Positions 29,288 through 36,998 of a stretch of 64,000 bases of DNA are shown here, piece by piece. The stretch comes from Candidatus Eisenbacteria bacterium. GTDB taxonomy: Bacteria > Eisenbacteria > RBG-16-71-46. The stretch spans positions 62,001 to 126,000 of the forward strand of contig JADLBL010000012.1 in assembly GCA_020847735.1 (NCBI GenBank). Reading direction: 5' to 3'. Made by a program: the position numbers and the translations under genes. The notes beneath the pieces are model-generated. The model was not told where the DNA came from. It searched no databases and saw only the letters and a program-made list of their open reading frames with translations. The stretch's first letter is position 1, and each line of letters begins with the position of its first letter.

Positions 29288-31360
29288 TTAAGGAGCGGAC
29301 GTCGGGCGAAGTTCGCGGTAGGCCTGGCGGAAGCCGAGGATGCGGCGCGCGTAGTCCTGGGAGTCCGAGTTCGAAGCGAACTCCGCGAACAGCGCCTCGC
29401 CCCCGCGTTCGATCAGTTCGCGCCAGTCGCGCCGGATCGTGGAGGGACCGGCGTTGTAGGCGGCGAGCGCGACCGCGTCCCGGTCGCCGAAGCGTTCGCG
29501 CAGGCGCGCCAGATAGCGCGCGCCGAAGCGAATCGAGGTGTCCGGCGCGAACAGGCCGGCTTCGGTCGGCTGCGGCTCCCGGAGCCAGCGTGCGACGTCC
29601 CCCGCGGTCGAGAGCTTGAGCTGCGCCAGGCCCAGCGCGTCGCTTCGCGAGCGGGCGCGCGGGTCGAAGCGGCTCTCCTGCCGCAGCAGCGCCCAGAGCA
29701 GCGCGCGCTCGATGCCGAGCGACTCCGCGGCGGCGACCTCGGATTCGAACGCCGGTGGATAGGCCCACGGCGCGATGGCCCACGCGAGGCTGTCGTCGCG
29801 CGACTCGCTCGCGGCCGTGAACGCGCGTTCCGCCCAGCGGGTGCCCTGCGCGGTTCGTCCGAGACGGAAGGCGCGACCGGCGGCGTCCAGCCACTCCGCG
29901 GGCGCCGGTTCGTGGCCGGCGAGCTTGGCCGCCAGCTCGCGCATCTCGTCGTCGCCGAGGCCCCAGGCGTCGTCCCAGCGCACGAGCCCGGCCCCCGAAT
30001 CCGCCGCCACCGGCTCCGCCACGGTGTGCCTCCAGCCGGTGACCCCGAGGGTCTCGCGAGCCGCGGAGCGGTAGAACGAGTAACCCGGCAGGATCGCCAC
30101 GGTCGCCAGCAGGGAATCGCCGGTCGTGCGCTCGTCACTCCGCAGGGCCACGCCGAGCCAGAACCGCGCCGCTTCCGAGCGCGAGCGGCGCCACCAGCTG
30201 CGCGCCGAGTCCCGCTCGCCGCGTGCGAACTCCGCAAGGCCGGCGCGCACGCAGGCCTCGTCCGCGCGCGAACCGCCGAGCCGTGCCACCTCGCGCAGCC
30301 CCGCCAGGGCCACGGTCCAGCGGCTTTGGTCCTCGGCTTCCCTCGCCGCCTCCCACCAGGCGGTGGATCGCAGCCCGTCCGGTCCGTCCGATCGGCCGAT
30401 GGACGCGAACGCCGAGAGCGCCGAGTCGGTCGCCCCCGCGTCGCGCAGGGCGCGCGCGCGCTCGAGCGCGACGCGCAGGCGCGGCAGGCCAGGCGGCGCG
30501 TGCGCCGCGGCGCTCTCGGCGGCGGCGAACGCGCTCCGCGGCTGCCGCGCGCCGCGCAGCACTTCGGCCAGCCGCAGCGTCGTCTGCCAGCGTTCGGCCG
30601 GCTCGACTCGCGCCCGCAGGTGGCGCAGGCGCCGGAGGGCCGAGCCGCGCGCGCCACGCAGCACCTCGGACTCGGCGCCGGCGCGTTCGTCGGCGACGGC
30701 GAGCGACTCGCCGCGTGAGCGGGCGAGGGAGTCGAGCAGGGCGAGCGCACCGCCGGAGGGTCCCAGCGCCGGGTACCGCCGAAGCGTGGCCCGGGCGATG
30801 TCCGCGGCGCGTTCGGGGTCTCCGCGCGCCGCCGAGAGCCGTGCCCGCGACAGCGACAGGGCCGCGCGCTCGCCATCGGGCCAGAGAGCCGTCGCCGCAC
30901 TCGAAAGCAGCGAGTCCGCAAGCACCGTGTCGCCTCTCGCGACGGCCAGCTCGGCGCGTGCCCGCACGGCGTCCCAGGCCCACGGTGAGGCGGCCAGCCG
31001 GGGCGAAGCGAGCACCGAGTCGGCGCGCGCCTCGAGGCCGCGCGCGAGGCAGGCGCGCGCGTACTCGCGCAGCGCGACCGCGGGAACGAGCGCATCGGCG
31101 GCCCGCGCGGCCCAGGCACCGAGCGTGTCCCCCGAGGCGGCCAGCACGCGGCCCGGGTCGTGGGCGAGCGTGTCGCGAGGGGACCCGGTGCCGCCGCCGG
31201 GCGACGGGTCGGGCAGGCAGGCCCGCTCGCACCAGCGCACCCGGCCGCCTTCGAGCCGCGGCCACCACGCCGCCGCTCCCGCATCCGGGGCGGCTGTCAG
31301 CGCCAGCAACGCGACCCACAACACGCCGCGCGTGGTGCGAACCCGGGCCCCCCGGTTCAC
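29288..31360 (-). CDS. Soluble lytic murein transglycosylase (Slt70-like)
   Basis: A 690-residue exported enzyme that cleaves peptidoglycan between MurNAc and GlcNAc. The N-terminus (RTTRGVLWVALLALTAAPDAGA) is a signal peptide. The central ~450 residues are Ala/Arg-rich helical repeats like the Slt70 U-domain. The C-terminal SLT domain has RALLWALLRQESRFDP with the catalytic Glu, DALGLAQLKLSTA, and NAGPSTIRRDW. GTG 31360 is preferred because it makes GTGA with the guaA stop, the pattern used often here; GTG at 31366 two codons earlier is also possible. No Shine-Dalgarno is clear. It is one of two transglycosylases in the window. Confidence 0.85.
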   Translation of the reverse strand: MNRGARVRTTRGVLWVALLALTAAPDAGAAAWWPRLEGGRVRWCERACLPDPSPGGGTGSPRDTLAHDPGRVLAASGDTLGAWAARAADALVPAVALREYARACLARGLEARADSVLASPRLAASPWAWDAVRARAELAVARGDTVLADSLLSSAATALWPDGERAALSLSRARLSAARGDPERAADIARATLRRYPALGPSGGALALLDSLARSRGESLAVADERAGAESEVLRGARGSALRRLRHLRARVEPAERWQTTLRLAEVLRGARQPRSAFAAAESAAAHAPPGLPRLRVALERARALRDAGATDSALSAFASIGRSDGPDGLRSTAWWEAAREAEDQSRWTVALAGLREVARLGGSRADEACVRAGLAEFARGERDSARSWWRRSRSEAARFWLGVALRSDERTTGDSLLATVAILPGYSFYRSAARETLGVTGWRHTVAEPVAADSGAGLVRWDDAWGLGDDEMRELAAKLAGHEPAPAEWLDAAGRAFRLGRTAQGTRWAERAFTAASESRDDSLAWAIAPWAYPPAFESEVAAAESLGIERALLWALLRQESRFDPRARSRSDALGLAQLKLSTAGDVARWLREPQPTEAGLFAPDTSIRFGARYLARLRERFGDRDAVALAAYNAGPSTIRRDWRELIERGGEALFAEFASNSDSQDYARRILGFRQAYRELRPTSAP

Positions 31361-32895
31361 TCCCACTCGATCGTCGCCGGCGGCTTGCTGGTCACGTCGA
31401 AGACGACGCGGTTGACGCCGCGCACCTCGTTGGCGATGCGGCTGGCGATGCGCGCGAGCAGTGCGGGCGGCAGGCGCGTCCAGTCGGCGGTCATGCCGTC
31501 CACGCTGTTCACCGCGCGCAGCGCGATCACCTTCTCGTAGGAGCGCTCGTCACCCTTGACGCCGACGGTCGAGACCGGCAGGAGCACGGCGAACGCCTGC
31601 CAGGTGCGGGCGTACCACTTCGCGCGCCGCAGTTCCTCCATATAGATGGCGTCGGCCCGGCGCACGATCTCGAGGTCGGCCCCGTTCACCGGACCGAGGA
31701 TGCGCACCGCGAGTCCGGGCCCCGGGAACGGGTGGCGGTCCACGAGGTGCGCGGGCAGTCCCAGCTCGCGGCCCAGCGCGCGGACCTCGTCCTTGAACAG
31801 CCACTTGAGCGGCTCCACCAGCTCGAGCGTCATCCACTCCGGCAGGCCGCCGACGTTGTGGTGCGACTTGATGACCTGCGAGCCGTGCCCCGCCGAGGCG
31901 GACTCGATGACGTCCGGGTAGAGCGTGCCCTGGGCGAGGAAGTTCACCTCGCCGATACGCTTCGATTCCTCCTCGAAGACGGCCACGAACTCGTTGCCGA
32001 TGATCTTGCGCTTGCGCTCGGGATCGGCGACACCGGCGAGCTTGTCGAGGAACCGCGCCTGCGCATTCACGACCCGCAGGTTCAGGTGGCGCTTCTCCCC
32101 CAGTTCGCGCCACACCTCGGCGGCTTCGTCCTCGCGCATCAGCCCGTGGTCCACGAGCACGCACGTCAGCCGGTCGCCGATCGCGCGGTGAATGAGCGTC
32201 GCGGCGACGGTGGAGTCCACGCCGCCCGAAAGGCCGCACAGGACCCGTCCCCCTCCCACCTGCGCGCGGACGTCGCGGACCGCCTCGCGCACGAAGTTCT
32301 TCATGGACCAGCCACCCTTCAGGCGCGCCACTCTGAAGAGGAAGTTCTGCAGCACCCGTTTCCCATAGGGCGAGTGCACCACCTCGGGGTGGAACTGGAT
32401 GAGGTGGAACGGCAGCTTCTCGTGGCGCGCCGCCGCGAAGGCGCAGTTCGAGGTGTGCGCCACCTTCTGCCAGCGCGGCCCGAGCGACTTCACCTCGTCG
32501 CCGTGGCTCATCCACGCCCGGAAACGCTTCGGCACGCCGGCGAAGAGCGGCGAGCTCCGGTCCAGGACGAACGTCGCGACGCCGTACTCGGCGTGTTTCG
32601 CCTTCGCGACCTCACCTCCCATGAGCTGCTGCGTCACCTGGAAGCCGTAGCAGATGCCGAGCAGCGGCTTGCCGAGCGCGAAGATTCCGGCGTCCGGCAT
32701 GGGCGCCTCGGCGCGGTAGCCGCTCGCGGGTGAACCCGAGAGGACGATCGCCGAGGGCCGCTTCGCGCGGATGGCCCCGAGCGGCGTGGTGCCGGGCACG
32801 ATCTCCGAGTAGACGCCCAGTTCGCGCACGCGCCGGGCGATGAGCTGGGTGTACTGCGAACCGAAATCGAGGATCAGAACGATTTCCCGACTCAT
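31357..32895 (-). CDS. guaA: GMP synthase (glutamine-hydrolysing)
   Basis: A 512-residue enzyme that aminates XMP to GMP. The class I glutaminase domain has GICYGFQ with catalytic Cys82 and FHPEV for the His/Glu partners. The ATP-pyrophosphatase loop GLSGGVDSTVA lies near residue 225. The C-terminal dimerisation domain ends PPATIEWE, the conserved GuaA tail. Length and motifs are complete. It follows purH with only a tiny open frame between, and overlaps the transglycosylase start. Cytoplasmic. The Shine-Dalgarno is weak (GAGG about 13 nt upstream), so translation may depend on coupling to upstream reading. Confidence 0.96.
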   Translation of the reverse strand: MSREIVLILDFGSQYTQLIARRVRELGVYSEIVPGTTPLGAIRAKRPSAIVLSGSPASGYRAEAPMPDAGIFALGKPLLGICYGFQVTQQLMGGEVAKAKHAEYGVATFVLDRSSPLFAGVPKRFRAWMSHGDEVKSLGPRWQKVAHTSNCAFAAARHEKLPFHLIQFHPEVVHSPYGKRVLQNFLFRVARLKGGWSMKNFVREAVRDVRAQVGGGRVLCGLSGGVDSTVAATLIHRAIGDRLTCVLVDHGLMREDEAAEVWRELGEKRHLNLRVVNAQARFLDKLAGVADPERKRKIIGNEFVAVFEEESKRIGEVNFLAQGTLYPDVIESASAGHGSQVIKSHHNVGGLPEWMTLELVEPLKWLFKDEVRALGRELGLPAHLVDRHPFPGPGLAVRILGPVNGADLEIVRRADAIYMEELRRAKWYARTWQAFAVLLPVSTVGVKGDERSYEKVIALRAVNSVDGMTADWTRLPPALLARIASRIANEVRGVNRVVFDVTSKPPATIEWE

Positions 32896-32899
32896 CGGC

Positions 32900-32986
32900 T
32901 CAGGCCTTCCTCGCGGGGCCCGTGCGCTTCGCGGCGGCGGGCTTCCGGGTCGTCTGCTTGGCCGCCACCCGGGCGCGGCCGCTCAA
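32900..32986 (-). CDS. Putative 28-aa basic mini-protein between purH and guaA
   Basis: A TTG start at 32986 overlaps the purH stop (TTGA, 32986-32983) and the frame runs 28 codons to TGA at 32900, 4 nt before guaA. The peptide is Lys/Arg/Ala/Pro-rich (AAKQTTRKPAAAKRTGPARK), a composition like histone H1 tails and like the TopA extension in this window. No Shine-Dalgarno is visible other than coupling. It may instead be a fortuitous frame, or a re-initiation leader that carries ribosomes to guaA. Not recognised; low confidence. Confidence 0.3.
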   Translation of the reverse strand: MSGRARVAAKQTTRKPAAAKRTGPARKA

Positions 32987-34560
32987 TGGCGGAACGTCCT
33001 GCGATCGGTGAACACCATGGCCACGCCGAGCCGGTCGGCTTCGGCGATCACCTCGGCGTCGCGCACCGAACCGCCCGGCTGGACGATCGCGAGAATCCCC
33101 GCCTCGGCCGCATGCGTGACGCTGTCCGCGAACGGGAAGAAGCCGTCGCTCGCCAGCACCACGCCGTGCACGTCGTGCCCGGCGCGGCGCGCCTTCATGA
33201 GCGCGACGTCCACCGCATCCACGCGCGAGGTCTGGCCGCTGCCGAGGCCGATGAGCTCCTCGCCGCGCGCCAGCACGACGGCGTTCGAACGCGCCGCGGC
33301 GCACACTTCCCAGGCGAACCGCAGCGACTCCGACTCCTCGCGGTCCGGAGCGCGCCGCGTGACCGTGCGCCACGGAGGCGGCGCGCCGGGTTCGCCCCGC
33401 TGGAGCAGGGCCCACGGGCCGACGAGCCGCACGGCCCATGGATCGGCGCAGGCCAGGTCTGCCGCCGTCAGACGCAGCAGGCGGGCGTTCTTCTTGCCGC
33501 GCAGCGCCGCGTCGGCCGCGGGCTCGATCCCGGGGAAGGCGATACACTCGACGAACTGGTCGTGCAGCGCCCGCGCCGTCGCCTCGTCGAGCGTGCGGTT
33601 GAAGGCCACGATGCCGCCGAACGACGACAGGGAGTCCGCGTCGCGGGCCAGCGAATAGGCGTCCTCGAGCGTGTCGGCGCACGCCACGCCGCAGGGCTGG
33701 TTGTGCTTGACGATCACGCAGGCGGGGCGTTCGAAGCGCCAGACGAGGGAGACCGCCGCCTCCAGGTCGAGCAGGTTGTTGTACGAGAGTTCCTTGCCTT
33801 CGCGCCAGGCGGACAGCTCGTGCAACGTGCCGCCGCGCGCGTACAGCGCCGCGACCTGGTGCGGATTCTCGCCGTAGCGAAGCGTCCGCGCGCGCTCGAG
33901 CACGAGTGCGTGCGTCGCCGGGGGTTCGCCGGGCGGTCCGAGGCGGCGCGCGAGCTCGGCGGCGATCGCGCCGTCGTAGCGGGCCGTCCGCGTGAACCCG
34001 CCGAGCGCCCAGCGGCGGCGGTCCTCCGCGGTCACGCCGCGCGCGAGCGACTCCAGCACCTCGGTGTACTGCGCGACGTCGTGGACCACGATCACTCCCT
34101 CGTGGTTCTTGGCCGCGGCACGCAGCAGCGCCACGCCCCCGATGTCGATTTCCTCGATCATGCCGGCGTCCTCGAGCGGCGCGGCGCGTTCCTCGAAGGG
34201 GTACAGGGTCACCGCCACGAGGTCGATGGGTTCGAGCCCGCGCGCCGCCAGCGCCGCGAGATCCTCCGGCCGATCGCGCCGCGCCAGGATCGGCGCGTGG
34301 ACGTGAGGGTGCAGGGTCTTCACCCGCCCGCCGAGCATCTCCGGAAAACCGGTCCACTGCTCCACCGCGGTGACTTCGACGCCCGCCTCCCGCAGATGCG
34401 CCGCGGTGCCGTCGCTCGCGAGCAGACGGGTGCCTCCCCCGGCCAGTGCGCGCGCGAACGCCACGGCCCCCGACTTGTCCGACAGCGACAGCAGCGCCGC
34501 GCGCGGCCATCCCGGCGTCGCGGTCCGCGGCGCGGCCGGCCGCGGCGACGGACCGTTCAT
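32983..34560 (-). CDS. purH: Bifunctional AICAR formyltransferase/IMP cyclohydrolase
   Basis: A 525-residue enzyme for the last two steps of IMP synthesis. The N-terminal MGS-like IMP cyclohydrolase has ALLSLSDKSGAVAFARAL and GRVKTLHPHVHAPILARRD. The C-terminal transformylase shows LRYGENPHQVAALY, ELSYNNLLDLEAA, KHNQPCG (catalytic Lys-His) and SDGFFPFADSV. It ends in TDRRTFRH, as PurH proteins do. GGGAGG lies 6 nt before the ATG, and the ATG also overlaps the purC stop (ATGA, 34557-34560). A Pro/Ala-rich N-terminal addition of about 20 residues precedes the conserved start. Confidence 0.95.
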   Translation of the reverse strand: MNGPSPRPAAPRTATPGWPRAALLSLSDKSGAVAFARALAGGGTRLLASDGTAAHLREAGVEVTAVEQWTGFPEMLGGRVKTLHPHVHAPILARRDRPEDLAALAARGLEPIDLVAVTLYPFEERAAPLEDAGMIEEIDIGGVALLRAAAKNHEGVIVVHDVAQYTEVLESLARGVTAEDRRRWALGGFTRTARYDGAIAAELARRLGPPGEPPATHALVLERARTLRYGENPHQVAALYARGGTLHELSAWREGKELSYNNLLDLEAAVSLVWRFERPACVIVKHNQPCGVACADTLEDAYSLARDADSLSSFGGIVAFNRTLDEATARALHDQFVECIAFPGIEPAADAALRGKKNARLLRLTAADLACADPWAVRLVGPWALLQRGEPGAPPPWRTVTRRAPDREESESLRFAWEVCAAARSNAVVLARGEELIGLGSGQTSRVDAVDVALMKARRAGHDVHGVVLASDGFFPFADSVTHAAEAGILAIVQPGGSVRDAEVIAEADRLGVAMVFTDRRTFRH

Positions 34561-35489
34561 CGAGGCCCTCCCGACAACCTGCGAATCGCCTCGAGGTAGC
34601 GTTCCTGCGTCTTCTCCACCACTTCGGCGGGCAGCACGGGAGCCGGCGGCTCGTGATTCCAGCCGCTGCGGTCGAGCCAGTCGCGCACGTACTGCTTGTC
34701 GAAGCTCAGGAGCTGGCCGGCCTCGTACTCCGTCCGGTCCCAGTAGCGCGACGAGTCGGGCGAGAGCGCTTCGTCGATCAGGGTCAGCTGCCCGTCCACG
34801 CGGCCGAACTCGAACTTGGTGTCGGCGAGCACCAGGCCCCGGTCCCACGCCCAGCGCCGCGCTTCCTCGTAGAGGGCCAGGCTTCGCGTGCGCAGCGCTT
34901 CGGCGGTCGCGCGACCGGTGATCCCGCACAGGGTCTCGAACGAAATGTTCTCGTCGTGGCCGGTGTCGTTCTTGGTCGCCGGCGTGAAGATCGCCGGTTC
35001 GAGCTTCGCGCCGTCGCGCAGGCCCGCGGGCAGCGCGATTCCGCAGACGCTTCGGGAACGCTGGTACTCCTTCCAGCCGCTGCCCGTCAGGTAGCCGCGA
35101 ACCACGCACTCGATGTCGATGCGCTGGGCGCGCCGCACGAGCTGGCCGCGCCCCTGCAGCCGCGCGGCGTGCTCGCGAAAGGGGGACGGAAACATCGCCG
35201 CGTCGTCCGAGACCAGGTGATGGGGCCGGGCGCTGGCGAGATGCTTCATCCAGAACGCGCTGATGAGCGAGAGAATCGCGCCCTTGCCCGGAATGGGCGT
35301 CGGCAGGATCGAGTCGTACGCCGACAGGCGGTCGCTCGCCACGATCACGAAGTGGTCGGGTCCCGCCTCGTAGACGGTCCGGACCTTGCCGCGCCGGAAA
35401 AGCTTCGCGCCGGGAACCTCGACGTCCGGCACGGCATTGCGGACTTCGAGGACTTCGGGGGCAACGGCGATGGGGGCGATGTCGTTCAC
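34557..35489 (-). CDS. purC: Phosphoribosylaminoimidazole-succinocarboxamide synthase
   Basis: A 310-residue SAICAR synthetase of de novo purine synthesis. Conserved features: RRGKVRTVYEAG (ATP site), VASDRLSAYDSILPTPIPGKG, VVRGYLTGSGWKEYQ and DTKFEFGRVDGQLTLIDE. The length is like the yeast/long bacterial form. Start is GTG 35489 with GGAGG 5 nt upstream. The next gene, purH, overlaps by four bases. It lies 49 nt after the HAD gene and belongs with the purine genes downstream. No purine riboswitch-like fold was found in the short leader. Confidence 0.95.
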   Translation of the reverse strand: MNDIAPIAVAPEVLEVRNAVPDVEVPGAKLFRRGKVRTVYEAGPDHFVIVASDRLSAYDSILPTPIPGKGAILSLISAFWMKHLASARPHHLVSDDAAMFPSPFREHAARLQGRGQLVRRAQRIDIECVVRGYLTGSGWKEYQRSRSVCGIALPAGLRDGAKLEPAIFTPATKNDTGHDENISFETLCGITGRATAEALRTRSLALYEEARRWAWDRGLVLADTKFEFGRVDGQLTLIDEALSPDSSRYWDRTEYEAGQLLSFDKQYVRDWLDRSGWNHEPPAPVLPAEVVEKTQERYLEAIRRLSGGPR

Positions 35490-35538
35490 GTTCTCCTCCC
35501 GCCGCCTCGCGGGACGGCCGTTCAGGTGATCGCGCTGC

Positions 35539-36312
35539 TCAGGGAACCGGGTCGCTGCCGGCAGGTGTGGCGAAACGTTCGCTCAGGTGTCGCGGCAGCC
35601 GGCCGATCGACGGGATGCTCGGGACCGAACCACCGGCATAATCGCCGAACGGGTCGAGAAGTACGAAGTGCATTCCGGCCGCGCGGGCGCCCGCCTCGTC
35701 CACCGAGCGGAGATCGCCCACGTACAGCGCCCGCTCCGCGGGGACGCCCATGCGCGCGAGGCCGATCCGGAAGATCTCCGGATCCGGCTTCTCGACACCC
35801 ACGATCTGCGAGTCCACCACGAACTCGAGCCCGGTCCGCGTCCCGCTCTCGACGAGGTGCTCCTCGGCGCGTCCGTCGGAGTTGCTGATGCACGCGGCAC
35901 GCAGGCCCAGTGCGAGCACCCCGGCGATCGCGTCGCTCGCGCCTTCGTTGGCCCGCGACCACAATTTCGCGTCCGAAGCCTGGCGCGCGTGCACCGCGGC
36001 GAGCGCCTCCTCGAGCAACGGATGCCGGCAGCCCGCCCCCTCCAGCATGCCGGCGTAGTACGCCTCGAGCGCATCCAGCGTGGCGGCGTTCGGCGGCACG
36101 TCACCCGCCCGCGGCCGGCGTCGGGCGGCGGATTCGTCGTACATGCGCCGCCCGCGAACTTCCGCCCGGCGCACGGCTTCGGCGTCCGCCTCGACGCCCA
36201 GCCCGCGAAGCATTTCGCCGATCCACTCGAAATCGATGCGCACGAGCGTGCCGCCGGCATCGAAGAAGACCGCTTCAAGCGCTGGAGCCAAACCCCTGTC
36301 CGACTCACTCAT
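35539..36312 (-). CDS. HAD-superfamily hydrolase (class I, phosphoglycolate-phosphatase-like)
   Basis: A 257-residue HAD phosphatase. Motif I FFDAGGTL, motif II ISNSDGR, motif III Lys in GVEKPDPEIFRIGL and motif IV YVGDLRSVDEAGA are all present. The first motif reads D-x-G rather than D-x-D, so hydrolytic activity without the usual second Asp must be judged with care; several HAD proteins with DAGGTL are active. A helical cap lies between motifs I and II, as in subclass IA. It overlaps purN by 8 nt and precedes purC, suggesting a housekeeping or nucleotide-damage role. Substrate unknown. Confidence 0.85.
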   Translation of the reverse strand: MSESDRGLAPALEAVFFDAGGTLVRIDFEWIGEMLRGLGVEADAEAVRRAEVRGRRMYDESAARRRPRAGDVPPNAATLDALEAYYAGMLEGAGCRHPLLEEALAAVHARQASDAKLWSRANEGASDAIAGVLALGLRAACISNSDGRAEEHLVESGTRTGLEFVVDSQIVGVEKPDPEIFRIGLARMGVPAERALYVGDLRSVDEAGARAAGMHFVLLDPFGDYAGGSVPSIPSIGRLPRHLSERFATPAGSDPVP

Positions 36313-36943
36313 GCGCCGCTTCCTTCGCGTGAAAGACGAGCCGGCCGTCGGCGACGGTCCACGGTTCGCCGAGAAACCGGCGCACGGCCCGCGGGTACAG
36401 GGAGTGCTCCGCCTCGTGAATCCGGGCCTCCAGCGATTCGAGGCTCTCCCCCTGGACCACCGCGACCTTCGCCTGCGCCACGATCGGGCCGGCGTCGAGC
36501 GCGTCCTCGACCAGGTGCACCGTGCAGCCCGTCACGCTGACGCCCTGGCGCCACGCACGGCCGATCGCGTCCAACCCCGGAAACGCCGGCAGCAGCGAAG
36601 GGTGAATGTTGAGCAACCGTCGGGCGTACGCCGTGAGCATCGGCGCGTGCAGGCGCCGCATGAAACCCGCGAGCAGCACGAGGCTGATGTCGCGCTGCGC
36701 GAGCGCTTCGAGCCACGGGCGTTCGTCCTCGAGACGCGTGCGGAAGGACCCCGTGGGCGGCGTCAGCGCCTCGATGCCCAGGCGCCGGGCGCGCTCGAGG
36801 ACCGGCGCGTGGGCGTTGTCGCTGAGCAGCGCCACGATCGTGCCGCCCAGTTCGCCGCGCCGGGCGGCGGCGGCGAGGGCCTCGAAGTTGGAGCCGTTGC
36901 CGGAAGCGAAAACGGCGATGCGGACCGGGCTGGAGGCGGGCAC
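36305..36943 (-). CDS. purN: Phosphoribosylglycinamide formyltransferase
   Basis: A 212-residue GAR transformylase using 10-formyl-THF. It shows FASGNGSNFEAL, LLAGFMRRL, the catalytic NIHPSLLPAFPG, and GCTVHLVEDALDAGPIVAQ, with the key Asn, His and Asp. I chose GTG 36943 because it starts just before VRIAVFASGNG and because a -10 TAGATT lies 5 nt upstream; no Shine-Dalgarno is visible, so the message is probably leaderless. The stop overlaps the HAD start by 8 nt. Length is the usual ~200. Confidence 0.92.
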   Translation of the reverse strand: MPASSPVRIAVFASGNGSNFEALAAAARRGELGGTIVALLSDNAHAPVLERARRLGIEALTPPTGSFRTRLEDERPWLEALAQRDISLVLLAGFMRRLHAPMLTAYARRLLNIHPSLLPAFPGLDAIGRAWRQGVSVTGCTVHLVEDALDAGPIVAQAKVAVVQGESLESLEARIHEAEHSLYPRAVRRFLGEPWTVADGRLVFHAKEAAHE

Positions 36944-36948
36944 GCCGC

Positions 36949-36978
36949 AATCTAGCGTGACGGCGCTCGCACCGGCAA
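36949..36978 (-). promoter_or_regulatory. purN promoter (TTGCCG-18-TAGATT), start-proximal
   Basis: Minus strand: -35 TTGCCG at 36978-36973, 18-nt spacer, -10 TAGATT at 36954-36949. The GTG of purN is 5 nt downstream, so the transcript would start at about the first codon. It lies in the 55-nt gap after comEC. Confidence 0.55.
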
Positions 36979-36998
36979 GGAGGGCCGCGTGCGCACGC

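Noticed and set aside
34557-36312. Purine riboswitch before purC
   Set aside because: The gap is only 49 nt and I find no three-way junction with the conserved loop residues.
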